In this document: in pieces, positions 1 to 12,302 of the stretch
Position numbering within the stretch: the stretch's first letter is position 1
Layout: each line of letters opens with the position of its first letter
Source of the DNA: Hydractinia symbiolongicarpus
Taxonomy: Eukaryota > Cnidaria > Hydrozoa > Anthoathecata > Hydractiniidae
Direction: 5' to 3'
NCBI RefSeq assembly: GCF_029227915.1
Contig: NC_079880.1
Span: 13,782,001-13,846,000 of the forward strand
DNA: 64,000 nucleotides
Translations under genes and position numbers: made by a program
Notes under the pieces: model-generated
Databases searched by the model: none
What the model saw: the letters and a program-made list of their open reading frames with translations, nothing else
Told to the model about the DNA's origin: nothing

Positions 1-59
1 ACGAAGAATAAAAAAAGAAAGCGAATGTAAACAAGATGAAAGAGTGAGTTGAACCTGCC

Positions 60-1840
60 TAAATAATTTTTTAAAGTAATATTTTTTGAAGGAGTCTAGT
101 ACATGTTTTTATAAGAGCAGTTTTTTTACAATACAACACTTAAATTTTGCTAAAAATTAAGAACCAAAATTGAAACAGGCTCAAATCATTATGTCTATAA
201 CTTAAAAAAAAATCCAAAGTTATCCATAGAACAAATCTACAATGTTATTTACCTTGCAATTCTCTCTCAGGTCAATAATAATGATTTTTGCTTGTGATCT
301 GATTATTTTAATGCTGATTCGATTATTTGCGAATTGACTTATATCAGACTGCGTCTGCAAAACACCGACTTTTGCACTTAAAAAAATGAAGCTGAATTGT
401 GAAGTTTTCTTTTTAAGGACAAAATAAAAACAAACAAGAAGCCCTGGGGGCTCTAAGAATTTCCGCTCGCTACCAAAATATTTGATGACAACCTTCTAAT
501 TCGTTGTGTTATTGTGCTAAACATTCGAAGAGGTTTGGTGCATGAACCTCTGAACATAAAGCACACAAGTGACATTATATCTTACAACAAACGCAAACAA
601 AACGAAACGTGTCATAATAAACTCAAATTTTAAAATAAATTGCTAACAAAAAATACAGCCTAACATTCATGGTAAGTCTTGCGATTGAAACGTTTATGGT
701 CTTAAACGACATTTAGTTGACAAAAAATCTTGCTGTGACCATCATTTTCAGCATACTTTTTTTATTAACTGTGCCAATTTTTGTCGAAAATAAAATGGTT
801 TTAATTTTTGGATCAATTTTGGCCTAAAATGGCATTTAGGTGACAAAAATCAAAATTTCGATGTCACCATTATGTTCACCATACTTTTTTTGGTAACTTT
901 GCCAATTTTTGTTGAAAATGAAGTAGTTTTAATTTTTGGACCAATTTTGTCCTAAAATGACATTTAAGGTGGCAAAAAATCAAAATTATTATGTCACCAT
1001 TATGTTCAGCATACTTTTTTTGTTAACTGTGCCAAATTTTGTTGAAAACAAATACTAATTTTGTCCTGAAACATCATTTAGATGAGTTACCAGTAGTTGG
1101 GGAGCTAGTTGGGAAGTTTACATCTGTGACGGAGGAACGTGTAATCCCAGGGTCGATTTTTTCTCAAAAAATGCTCCAAAAGAAAAAAACGACGGTTTTA
1201 AAGAATTTCCTACGCCTTCGGGCGCGGAAATTCAATTAGGCTGAAAAAAGATGAAAGTCAGAACTACCCTACTAAGAAAAAATTTAACTAGTTCTTATAG
1301 AAAAGCACTTAAGAAAGAAAAGTAAATTTTTTTAAAAGCTACATTCACCTTACAATCTTAAATATTAAATACTCGTTTTTTGAGGAAGTCAAGTACATTT
1401 TTTTATAAGACCTTTTTTACTACAACACAACACTTAAATTTTGTTGGAAATTAAAAACAAAAAAAAAAAAAGCAGCCTAAGGCTTAAATCATTATCTCCA
1501 TAACTAAAAAGGAAAATCCATATTTTGTTATGAAACAAATCCAGGATGCCATTTTTCTTGCAATTTTTTCTAAGGTCGCTATAATTATTTTTGCTTGTAA
1601 TCCATTCTTTTAATGTTGTTTTGATTGTTAGCTTTTTTTACTTATATTAAACTGCACCAACAAAACACTTTTTCACTTAAATTTTAAAGCACTTCGAGCA
1701 CAAAATGAAGCCTAATTCTGTAGTTGTTTTTTCGCTAGGAACAAAATAAAAGCAAATTAGGCTGAAAAAAAGATAAAGAAAGAACAATCCTGCTAAGAAA
1801 AACTTTATTGGTTCTTATAGAAAAGCACTTGGAAAAGTAA
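60..1840. repeat. Diverged direct duplication (two copies of a ~0.4-kb block)
   Basis: The block at about 60-440 recurs, diverged, at about 1365-1770. Shared landmarks in the same order include the stretch ending in acttaaattttg, the aaatcattat segment, ttgcaattctctc versus ttgcaattttttc, and the gaagc...aacaaaataaaa end. A second shared segment (attaggctgaaaaaag ... cttatagaaaagcactt) occurs at 1237-1310 and 1757-1830. No terminal inverted repeats or coding capacity were seen, so this is best described as an old local duplication or two copies of a dispersed repeat. Confidence 0.6.
703..1060. repeat. Tandem repeat, ~123-127 bp unit, about 2.8 copies
   Basis: Three successive units each run from a 'gacatttag(g)tgacaaaaa' start through 'gtcaccattatgttcagcatac' and 'gccaatttttgttgaaaa' to 'aatttttggaccaattttg'. 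The unit starts lie near 703, 826 and 953. The copies differ by scattered substitutions and small indels, so the array is not recent. It lies between the two copies of the larger duplication at 60-1840. Confidence 0.75.
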
Positions 1841-4800
1841 AGTAAACGTTTTCAAAAGTTTTATCCTATAATGCAAAAGGAATTTTAGTGTATTCCCCCT
1901 ATTATATACTACAATCTCAAACATTCATTAAATTTTCTGAAAAGGCTGAGAAAGTTCCAATGATGAAGAAATCAAATTTTATGGTTCTTTTGTAGCAAAC
2001 GTAAGAAAAGAAAATATTAAATGCTTAATTTATAACTTAAAAAGACATCACATGAAGGTTGCCATGCTTCTTTAAACATCATTTATTCCCCTTAACTTTG
2101 ACTCCTCAAATCTCCTCTAAAATTAGAATTTTCAACAACTTTTTCCTCCAATTTTCTCAATTTTAATTTTACAAAACTATATGGCAAAACACATACTACA
2201 TAGGTACAGCGAAAATGTATTCATTACTCATGAGATTATCTTGAAATATTCTGTTAAAATATTATCAATCTCTGTGAAAAAATATGAAAATATGCTCAAA
2301 TCTCCATATTTTTTTTTAAAAAAATATCTTTTTCTCCTCAACAGCTAAAAATTCTTATTGCGTGTCCTCAAACCTTAAATTTGACTCTATAAGAAATGTC
2401 TATACTTGTGTCATAATTCAAAGCGATGTTGGAACGTTCTTTCTAATTCATTCATATCATAAGCATATGTTTCTTTATAAGGATGAAAAAGGCTGGAGGA
2501 TTTGAAGTGCCTGAATCGATAATTATGGTTACAGTCATGTCTTACTAAAATCTAAATAAACTTACATTTTCAAGATAATTTCATGACATTATTTTGTTTC
2601 TTCATTTTACTATCCAGCTCTTATTTTTTATTATGATCGATCATCATGACCAATTGTTACAGGACATTATATTTATATATAATCTAAGAACTTTGTAAAA
2701 AGGAAAAATTGAACACAAAATTTTTGAATTACGTGCTGAAGTCCTGGAAATTGTTTTTTTAGGTCCTTGTACGAAATATCATTTTAACGTAAGCATGATC
2801 TCTTGCAGCAAAGAATTTGCCAGAACCACTTAATTACATATCATAATTTTCAAGCTTGTAAATAATTTTCCGCTTTCATTGTTTAACATCGAGGGTGGTT
2901 GATGTACAAGGAAATTCCTGTTTTGAAAGAAATCAGACAAGGAACTTTAAATTTTACATTCCGTAAAATGTTTAATTAATTACTTTGACAGATACTTTAT
3001 AGTTTATTTCCTTTGATTGATTAAGGCTTGATAAAGTTTACATAGGAAGTTCGAGATATTCCTTAAAAGAGAACTAACGCAAAGAACCTCATATATGTTT
3101 TTATGTATTAAAAACATTCTTACATATCACGAAAACAACATGGCATAATAATGTTTTTTATGTCCAAATTTTGTCCTTAAAAAAACACAATTAGATTAAC
3201 GGTTGCCGTCATTATCGAGCAAAAGCCAACTTAGTTCGTACATATTTTGTTGATTTGTGATGTCTGACGGCGTACATAGCTCAGCAGCACTTGTGAGGGA
3301 GCACTCACTTGTTATCTTCTAAGAGAGATTATAATTTATCGCGAGGTTCCAGCGATGAAGGAGACAAGTTATGTTCCAGTAGAAGAACATCATCGTAGAA
3401 AAAATAGTTGTCAACAATCTAAACCCATGCGAAAGAAGGTAAACAAAGAAAAACTTTGAGACTGTTTTTGTTTTGTTTTGCTATCCCAAAATCACCTTCA
3501 GTAGACTTCATTGTGCAAATTCGTTTGAAGATTTATTTTCAAGTCTAGCAAATTAAATAAACCACCTGTTGTTTTTGAAGACGGTTGATACAGAAATAAC
3601 ACAAGAAGAATTTCTAAAACTCTAAAACTATATTTTTAAGAATGAATCATTTTTTTCTTCTGATAAAGATATTTATTTCAAAACATGATGAATAAAATTA
3701 CTCTTAGATAATCACATGAGACGCAGTTTAGCATTCCCTCGCATTGTCCATTCAGAATGCGTTTGTTTACATCCCTGCGTACTTACAAGTTAGTATTTTA
3801 CCAAACAGAAAGTCTTAATCGACACTGTCATGGCGGGAAACGTAGGACTACTTTCACCTTAAATATCCCGAGAACAAGCTCACAAATGTAACAAAAGTAA
3901 CACAGTTTTTATTCACATTATAATAAGCATTTCAAGCACAACGTGTTATCAATTGTTAGTTCTCTTTTAAGCATAACTTACAACCGGCTTCCACTGCTGC
4001 TGTATGTTGGTGTAACAACGATATAGAGAATTTGTTGCATCAATATTTTAGCTATGGCAACCACGTGTCTAGGAATTGTTATATTTTTAAGTCCTGCTTG
4101 AATAAATAAATCCTAACCCTGGACTCTAAGTTGGTCAACTAAGTATAAATAGCATTGACATTATTAGGAACTTGAGACCATATCTGTCTTTTAATGTAAT
4201 TAGAGCTCCTTAATGTTCCACAATAATTACTACTAATACAAAAAGTTAATATTGAAATAACCGATCTTTTCCTCCATTAGCGCCTTCCTCGGATAACGCT
4301 TTCCTTGAGATATCGCCCCACGAAATAAATTGAGATTCAAAGTAATAAAATCAAATCTTTTTCACAATATTTATTTACTGAAACTTATTCCTTAGTCCCT
4401 TTGTCAACATCTTTCTGTAGTTCGGAATTTTTTTATAGCATGGAACGGAATCGTTGGTTGTTATCCATTTTTGCATTTTGCTCAAAGTTTCTAGAAAGTA
4501 AACGGCGGCTCTAGTGTTAACATACTTTGAATGATAAAACAGCGCCCAGCACACACTAATTTTTCCTCTTTTTCTCCATGGAAAATCCAATCAAAGATTT
4601 CTTTCCGAATTAAGAAAAACGTTTTGCAAAGAATAATCAAACTATTACGTCTGTTGACTTAGTTTAAACCTTTACTTCCAAAAAATATATTTATCGACAC
4701 CTAACTTAACCAACCAATTACAACGACAATTCAGCACGCATACACGAGCAATAAAATGACATAAATATGGACAACGCAATGTATATTTCTTGTTCGTCAT

Positions 4801-7137
4801 CTTCAATTAGTCAGACATCATATCATTCAGTCTTCAGTACACTTAGCATTTTTTTTTGTTTTTTTTTGTGAACTTTCACAGAGGCGTAGCCAAGTCTGTG
4901 TAGTTTAAGAGACAAGATTAAATATTTATGAAACATTTTTCTTATGAAGCAACCAAAGAGGCCTAACCATGGTTGAAACTTAACAAGGACGAAATTTTGA
5001 AATTTCTACCCTCTTGATTGGCTTAAAATGCTTAAAATAAACTAGTTTTTACTAGTACTGCTTCAGTGTATACTGAGATGAAGTGTCAAAGTATCTTGCT
5101 TTTTGTGCAGTTATGATCGCAAAACATTGGAAATGGTGGCTGTGTTCTTCGAAAGTTCTGCTCAAAATATATCTTTATGATGCTTCTATTTATCACTCAG
5201 CAAGAAAATATCCAAATCAATTGATAATATTTTGATGTTAATTGAAATGAAAGAAGCAAGCTAGAGAGATGCTGGCAAATAAATTAGTAAAAAGTGAGAT
5301 TAAGTCCTATTTCCATAAGTCCTTTTTGGCAGCTCTCAGCGTTTAGTATATGGGCTTGTATTTGGGCAGCACTGTAAGTTGAGACGAGTCCAACATCCGA
5401 ACATGCTGCAAAGGTTAATCATATTGGACGCCGACCTTCAAACGCTGAAAAGCTGCAAATATGTGATAAAAACCGGTCGTTATGTAAATATGTAGTAGTC
5501 GTAGCAAAAAGTCTTAGTGTTGCACACATGAATTACACACAAGAAATTCTAGATTAATAGAAACCGACTACAATATCCACTTTGTTTACCTTCTTTGCAG
5601 GTCAGTGCTAGAAAAGACGTTTTAACCTTTGAAATATAGGTTTGTCGTTTTATTGTGTAGACAAGGGAAGAGAGTGCTGGCGACAAGATGTAAATTTTAT
5701 AAATAGATGAAGATGAGTATTGTTTAATACCACAATCAAATCTCCAATTCTGCATGAAATCGTTTCATTAAATTCAGTAAGAAACAATCGAAAATTTTGG
5801 GACACAAGATTCGTCCAAAAATTATGCAGTACTTGTTTATTTAATTAGAAAGTAATTCACGTGCACTTTGTCGTCATCTCTTATGATATCGTCACCATTA
5901 TCGATTTTCTTTGTTGTAATTATGAGATGTGTTATGAGTTATGTTATGTTGCAGTTATGAGATGTGCTTTTGATAATGTTTCCGTTAGCGAAGACATCGA
6001 TGCTTAAAATGATTTCAATCACGAAGCCCCAATTAGCCTTTTTGTAACTTTTTACACTTCAGAAAACCAATGGTATTTACCACACGCTACTAGCCTTTAT
6101 TATCTTTGGCTCACAGACGGGACGTTGGCTTTTATAATATAGATTTAAGAGGAGTAACAAGAAAACAAAAATATTAAGGTATATTATTAGCTGTACACAT
6201 ATTCTTATGCGAATCATACTTTTTTGTTAAAGCCTTGATTCTTATAAAATCGACATTTCGGGTCTTAAGGATGATATGCGAATAAGGATGAGGGAAAAAA
6301 TGACTCAGCTGTTTTGCTGGGGAATGTCCACAACTTTCTTGATTAAACAATGCACGTTGCTCACAACAACAAAAATTCCCACCAAATAAAAATGGCAGAC
6401 ACGGGCGAGTGAACCACAAGGCAAGCTAGGTCAATTTATTATGAATGAAAACCCTGTCTATATAACCTCTTAAGTAACTCCTAAGTAAACTACATTTATA
6501 TTCAGTATAGCCCTCTGTATCAAAAGATGCTAAATAGCTATCCTACAGAATATTGGAAAATTTTGGAACTGGAAATTTATTAATTTGGTGTCTGATGATT
6601 AAGCCTTACCAATATTCTTAAATGAAAAAACATAAAGACTTAAAGATCTTATTCTGCGCATTGTGTTCAGATCCAAAATCACTTTTTTATGCCAAGGATG
6701 GATAAAATAGCGATGCACTACTATGAACTATATTGCTTTGAAATTAACACTAAAAAAAATTGTGCGCAATTAGTTTCGCACACAAACAAATAAATAAAAC
6801 AAACGAATAAAACAAAACAAAACAAAACAAACAAGCGAATACAACAAACAAAAGAACAAGCATAAACTTTTCTGGTATACGAAACAAAAGGTTAAAACAG
6901 AAGGCACTTGATTCGAAGAGTTATGGCAAAAATGCCGATCAGAAGGAACATGCAGGTGTTTGGTGTTTTCCCAAAAGGCCTCAATTGACGAAACTGTTAT
7001 GTCTCACAAAAACACCCCCTCTCCCCTCCCCTGCTTCCCGTCTTCCAATAAATTTCTGGTCCTTTATCTTGTATTAGCAACCCTCCTTCTCTTTTTCATT
7101 GTCTTTCTTTGAAGAAACAATATTTTCTTTACAAAAC
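1841..7137. other. Gene-poor AT-rich stretch
   Basis: Both strands carry only short ORFs (under about 82 codons) without recognisable domains. One possible exon is the 28-codon open stretch from an ATG at 3355 to a GTAAAC donor-like site at 3439, preceded by GC-richer sequence, but no downstream partner exon was found. I see no tRNA, large palindrome or transposon end here. Confidence 0.5.
3355..3438 (+). CDS. Possible isolated first exon, very uncertain
   Basis: An ATG at 3355 opens 28 codons rich in charged residues (start METSY-like: Met-Lys-Glu-Thr-Ser-Tyr) and ends AAG immediately before GTAAAC, which could be a splice donor. The 150 bases upstream are less AT-rich than the surroundings. 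I found no exon that would follow it and recognise no domain, so this is only a candidate first exon or a chance ORF. Confidence 0.15.
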
Positions 7138-7650
7138 GGGACTAATTTGGGTAAGTTTCCGAAACCTGGGTCCCCGAATCCGTTTCGGAATGAACACACA
7201 AAACCTTTCCCCAATATCTCTGCAACCGTTTGTCAAGGATACATGATCCTATACATTTTCTTGATCAGCGTTTCAACCTCTACAAATTACAGGCAACGAA
7301 TAAACTAAATTTCGCAAAAATTTTATGTATCTGCACTGCTGATGTCAGCAAAAAATCTAAAACAACATATTTTTTATTGTCCCTCTGCTAAATGGATTTC
7401 TCTATGGGCCTTATCGACTAGTTATTATATAGACTAGTCGAAAAAGTCAGTGGAAGTCATTTGAATTTTAATGACGTCAGCAACCCTTCCAAAGAAAAAA
7501 AAATTTGGAACCTTGTTTACACATTGCCTCTATTGTGTAGAGTTAAACGGTTAATGAGATATAGCAACCTCGTCCCCAGGGCATCTTGTATTATTTTTGA
7601 CCCCGGGACGGCGATACGAACATGGCTCTGGAGGAGGCCTCATCACACGA
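7138..7650 (+). repeat. Dispersed repeat, forward copy
   Basis: The copy starts near ggactaatttgggtaag, runs through a GC-richer core (cctgggtccccgaatccg and tttccccaatatctctg) and ends in a segment with caacctcgtccccagg (7565-7580) and a gaggaggcc tail. The same modules in the same order occur in reverse orientation at 11095-11440, and a more diverged copy appears at the right end of the window. No coding sequence or clear terminal repeat is visible; this is probably a non-autonomous element. Confidence 0.75.
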
Positions 7651-9010
7651 CCCTCCAATAAACAGTTTTTCTGTGTGCAATATTTAATTAGATTTGTCTC
7701 AATTAACCAAAGTTTTGTATATAACCTTGCAGAGTTAGGCGAGCTCGGCGTTTTACGTCACAAATAAGTGCGGCGAGTTGGTATTGATTCCTCTCATGTG
7801 CAACACACAAACTGCTCGCATATTGCCCTTGATTGTTTTCTGAATGTATAAATATACAATAATGTTATTTAGGCTGCTGTTTACTTGAAGAAATTCAAGC
7901 AATTTAGTTATGCGTATTATGTTGAATTGGTTGGCTAGCAAACACTGGGTTTCAAAACTTGTAGCTAGGGGAAACTTGGAAATTAGTAAATGATTTGTCC
8001 ACCCGACCATATAGCATTTCGTTGGTTCTCTAAGGTGCACATATGGCTACTCAATTTTCAAATGGTCGTGTCATTCTAAGTGCCTGACTGAAAGTAGCTA
8101 GGTAGAAATTTAACTTCATATTAACATTTACATATTTAATTCATTTTGGCTGAACTTTAGAATTCTCATTTACTGTAAGTTCATACCTGTGTCTCCAATA
8201 TTTTGCTGTACGAATCCCAAAGTTGCTTTTTTATTATTTTTATGCACAAATTTTAATTAAACAATAGGTAACTGAAACTGAATTCGTATATGGTGAACTC
8301 AATGCTTGCAGTTATATTGGGCGAAAAAGGCTCTTTTTTGCTTTTACATTTTGTGGCCTTAACATTTCCAAAAAGCCATCCATTACTGATAACTTCTGCT
8401 TTTTCTTTTCCCAATGACATGTTTTTGAAACGCCTTACAGCTATTTTATTTGTGATCTGTTTTGTCGATTCAATGCCTTAATAGTTTAGAAAGAATTGGT
8501 ATACGACTTTACCAAAAGCAAAGTTTTGCTACCTTAAAAGAAAAAAACGTTTGGAAAATAATGTTGGACCAAAATTAGTTCCATAAAGTCGCATTTTTAG
8601 AGCTCATCAATATTCTGCTGATATTTAAAAAACGACTTTTAATTGATATATACATCTATTTATTGTTTTCATTCTGCTTCGAAAATATTTAATATGCCAA
8701 ACTAGCTATCCGTGAAGATTAATTCAGTATTCTCATAGGAGCATCCAATCACAAAAATATATCAGCAAAAATATATTCTTTGCAACTAAATTTTTCGTTT
8801 ACTGGCATAATTTTAGGTTGAATCTTATCTGACCTATTTCTGAGGTTAGAACAGTCAAAAACGGCTTATCGGCTAAATTCTAAAACTCAGAAAGTATGAT
8901 GATGATAGAACTATCATTCGCTCAATTTCATCAAACGAAACTAAAACCATATCATACCAAATCTCAAGTCAATATTTTAATTTTTACTGCAGTTATGGGA
9001 CGCTATTAAG
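7651..9010. other. No gene seen
   Basis: AT-rich sequence with only short ORFs in both strands (longest 95 codons) and no recognisable domain, splice-linked exons, RNA gene or repeat structure. Confidence 0.5.
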
Positions 9011-9148
9011 CAGATTCAGCAAGGTAAAATCGGATATCCGTAATTACTCAGTCGAGCTTCTGATATTTGACGACGCGCAGCGGAGTCGAATATAAACAAA
9101 GCGAGAATTAATAATTACGATATCCGATTTTATCGCGCTGAATATCTG
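9011..9148. repeat. Foldback element A (imperfect long palindrome)
   Basis: Two arms of about 60 bases pair imperfectly around a GC-richer centre (gacgcgcagcggag). The left arm contains taaaatcggatatccg and the right arm cgatatccgattttat; the outer ends read cagattcagc and gctgaatatctg. The centre matches that of foldback element B at 9895-10027 in reverse orientation, so the two belong to one family. No ORF is present. Confidence 0.8.
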
Positions 9149-9602
9149 TTTTATCATGCACCATTGGAAAGAAATCATTATCTGAAGCGGCGAGCCTGTT
9201 CATATTTTATTCTATTTTGTTTTGTTTTTGTCTTTTTCGTTGTTCTTATTTCTTGATGTATGTTTCAAAACGTTCGCGCTTCAGTTATTTTTCAGCTCTC
9301 TATCTGATTGCTTATCCTTTGTGTACTACTATCGAGAACAATAAAAGATAGAGTGCGATATAATACGTCCTTTGTTTGATAACTTTTTTCATTTTTAATT
9401 AATTTTAACTCTCCATCTGACTGACTACGTGCAATTTTTTAAAGAAACTGTATATATAAAAGAAATAAGTGCCGGAGAGACTATCGAATATCTCGAGCAG
9501 ATATTCGATATCGGATATCTGCTATTATTATATACCCGTAAGCAAAAACAGCCATTGAATAAATAATCGTATTCCACCCGTATTATTCAATGTTTGTGAC
9601 GT

Positions 9603-9736
9603 AACAATGGTTTTGACAAAACATTCGTAAACGCATGTTTTGATTTTATCCTTTCCGCCTCATTAATTTAACAATAGTTTTGACAAAACATTCGTAAACG
9701 CATGTTTTGATTTTATCCTTTCCGCCTCATTAATTT
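9603..9736. repeat. 67-bp tandem duplication
   Basis: The segment 9603-9669 is repeated at 9670-9736 with one visible substitution (aacaatggtt versus aacaatagtt). Both copies contain acattcgtaaacgcatg and end with cctcattaattt. It lies between the foldback elements of this cluster and looks recent because it has diverged so little. Confidence 0.9.
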
Positions 9737-9894
9737 TTATCGTAATTAACTGTGATTGGTTGTTTCTTAGTGGTCCGTTTTCTGATTGGTCGATTTCCAA
9801 ACACGTGAAATGGCGGGAACTTTTTTGTCGAGAAAATTCTTTTTACAAAAACATCAAAACAAAGAAATCTCTTTTGGGTATATAATAAAACATA

Positions 9895-10027
9895 TATACA
9901 ATAGGTAAACATAGGTTATTGGATTTATTAACACTCGGTGATATTATATTCAACTCCGCTGCGCGTCGTTGAATATAAATCACCTCGGGTTAATAAATCT
10001 CAATAACCTATGTTTACCTATTGTATA
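9895..10027. repeat. Foldback element B (long palindrome)
   Basis: Arms of about 64 bases form a strong hairpin. The left arm begins tatacaataggtaaacatag and the right arm ends ctatgtttacctattgtata. Only a few mismatches and one-base bulges separate them, and the loop centre is ctccgctgcgcgtc. Its centre is shared with foldback element A, which points to a MITE-like family. Another small inverted repeat (cattgaataa ... ttattcaatg, 9553-9592) lies nearby. Confidence 0.85.
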
Positions 10028-11094
10028 TCTACTTAAGATATTCGACTCGGCTAAAGACTGCACGAATATCCAATATTCTGTCAGCCGCTCCCACCTAAAG
10101 TGCATGATAAATACTGTATACTCGGTTTAGACTTTTTTTTGTTAATTTTTTATGTTCACTGCTTTGTAATTAGTATTAAAACTCTTGAGATAATATATCA
10201 CAGTGATGAGCTGTTCAATATCTACCACTATCATCAGTACATCCTGGATTTAACCATATGCGAGATTGAGTGCTCAATCAAAGTGTGACTTAAAATTTAA
10301 TTGAGTTTGATTTTCTAAAATTTTTTCGTAGCGTGTTAAAAAAGACCTAGCAAGAATAAGTTTAAGAAAATCTTCTTACCTTTTCTCTTTCTCACAATGG
10401 TTGTGTAATTTTTTTATGCTTCGTGTAAAATTGTCTTTAACGGATTGGTCTAAAAGTACTCCATAACAAGTTTCAAGTCAATAACTTTATTTTTTTACCG
10501 AAGTTATTGCACTTTGAATTTTTTCGAAGTAGGCCGGGTAAATGTGCACTCAATGATAAAATGGTTCCGAAGGCTTTTTATATTTTTTATGGTAACCAAA
10601 GCATACAAAGTAATAAAACATGCCCACTAATAACAACCTGATATAATTTAAACGTAATGATACATATATTTTGTAAAAAATCAATTTTGATATTTTGTGC
10701 AAAATTATTTTATGTATAAAGGACATGGGCGGCGCTAGGTCTCCCAGCTAGTAATTTTATGTAACGTCTCTGCATAAAGCTGTGCAAATCAAACCTGGCC
10801 ACTTGAAAACATGTTAAGTTTCTTTCTTTTGTTCTTATCTTGATAGTTTGCTAGGTATAATGTGCTAGCTAGCTAGCTAGCTAACTAGCTTTATTAAACA
10901 TTCCCAGCTATTGAATTATTTCCATGTAAGCAGTATTACTTTATGATGTCTTATTTTATACTCTCATTGCTTAGTAACGCTTTATATTAAATTTTTTACT
11001 TTAAAAAAAACATGATACTGATACAGCTCCTCCGCTATTTTAATACGAACACCTTCCTCCTTTGCTATGTGGTGACAAATCCGAGCCAATCAAG
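10028..11094. other. No gene seen; short (GCTA)n microsatellite
   Basis: AT-rich sequence without supportable ORFs. A short GCTA microsatellite lies at about 10863-10890. A second GCTA tract occurs at about 46883-46902 in the CCDC43 intron. Confidence 0.5.
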
Positions 11095-11440
11095 TTCTTT
11101 ATCGGACCAGCCTCCTCTAGGGCAACGTTCGTATCATCGGCCCGGGGTCAGAAAAGATACAAGATGCCCTGGGGACGAGATTGGAGATATAGGGGATTAA
11201 AAATTTTGCTGACGTTAGCAGAGACCTGCCAAAAGAACACAAAAAGTTTTTTTTAGAAATTTGTATACCTGTTGTCTTCATCGCATAGATCGTGAAACTC
11301 GGATCAATAAAATGTATAGGATCATGTATCTTTGACAAACGGTTGGAGAGATATTGGGGAAAGGTTTTGTGTGTTCATTCCGAAACGGATTCGGGGACCC
11401 AGGTTTCGGATACTTACCCGAATTGGTCCCAGGGGGTCCC
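11095..11440 (-). repeat. Dispersed repeat, reverse copy
   Basis: Read on the minus strand, this copy matches 7138-7650: ggaccaattcgggtaag, cctgggtccccgaatccg, tttccccaatatctctcc, cgtcagcaaaa, then a CTCGTCCCCAGGGC segment and a gaggaggc tail. The two copies are about 3.5 kb apart in inverted orientation, so the sequence between them could form a large stem. Short ORFs inside are incidental. Confidence 0.75.
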
Positions 11441-12228
11441 TAGTTACCCCCGCAGTGAAAAATAATTGACGTCACCATGTCTTTTCCAAGATATTAGGCC
11501 TCAAAACTTTAAATGTATTGTTATGGCTTCATTAATAATATAAATTATTGACTTTAAATTAGTGTTTTTGACGTCGCGGCGTTAAATCTATCGCTCAAAT
11601 TTTGAGACATATTTTTTCGGCTACATCAAAGAAAAAAGAAGATGTTTTACGCGAATAAAAATATCTAGAAAAGCTTTTGTTTTCATTGTATAGCGAATTT
11701 TCCACCCTGGGCATTAAGGTAGTTAAAAAATCTTTCTTTGTCACCATTGTCGGAATCACTATTAACGTACGTGAAAAAAGTTTCTTATACTTGAAATTTT
11801 TACGTTGTAAGGCAATGATTTACGCTTTTTTATATTATATCCCACGCACTTTAAGCCCTGTCAAAGTTCACATGTCAATGTTCACAACGGACTTAAAACC
11901 TAGGTAGGTAGGTTACTTGGTTAAAATCCAAAAATGCAAATTCTAACGATTCTCGCTGACGGTAGCATGGCCTATTTTCTCGGTCCCGCGGACATAGCAG
12001 AAACTGCGCATTTTCAACGTTCCTTACCCACCCTGCACATTCACAAGCCGGCCTGACTGTTTTTCTTTTTTTCTTTTGTCAGTGCTAAACTGGATGAGGC
12101 CCCGACTGGGCTACCCACACTTTAGACCTTTCGCAGCCTATTCGTTAGCTAGATGTATCATTTTGAGAAAATGGCCAAAATAATTATCATGAACGGATTT
12201 ATCAAAAGTTTTTGTAAAACGAATTATC
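11441..12228. other. Left flank of the Polinton, no gene seen
   Basis: No ORF with recognisable domains or splice-linked exons is visible. The sequence runs up to the 6-bp duplication at 12229-12234. The uninterrupted host locus would join this flank directly to 25834 onward, next to the tRNA-His gene. Confidence 0.5.
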
Positions 12229-12234
12229 CGTTTT
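12229..12234. repeat. Polinton target-site duplication, left (CGTTTT)
   Basis: CGTTTT directly precedes the left terminal inverted repeat and recurs exactly after the right one (25828-25833). A 6-bp duplication is the hallmark of Polinton/Maverick integration by a retroviral-type integrase. Confidence 0.93.
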
Positions 12235-12299
12235 AGAGATAGGGAAATGCGGATCTTAGGACAATCACATTATCGTCATCGTCATCGTCATCGTCATCG
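12235..12299 (+). repeat. Polinton left terminal inverted repeat (65 bp)
   Basis: It matches the reverse complement of 25763-25827 with one mismatch. The outer ~36 bp is unique sequence starting AGAGATAGGGAAATGCGG; the inner part is a TCATCG hexamer array of five units. The stop codon of the leftmost gene (12303-12305) lies three bases inside the repeat. Confidence 0.95.
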
Positions 12300-12302
12300 C
12301 AC

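Noticed and set aside
1039-1239. 66-codon plus-strand ORF
   Set aside because: Overlaps the end of a tandem repeat and has no domain or splice partner.
9603-9736. CRISPR-like or regulatory repeat array
   Set aside because: Only two direct copies without spacers; a simple tandem duplication in an animal genome.
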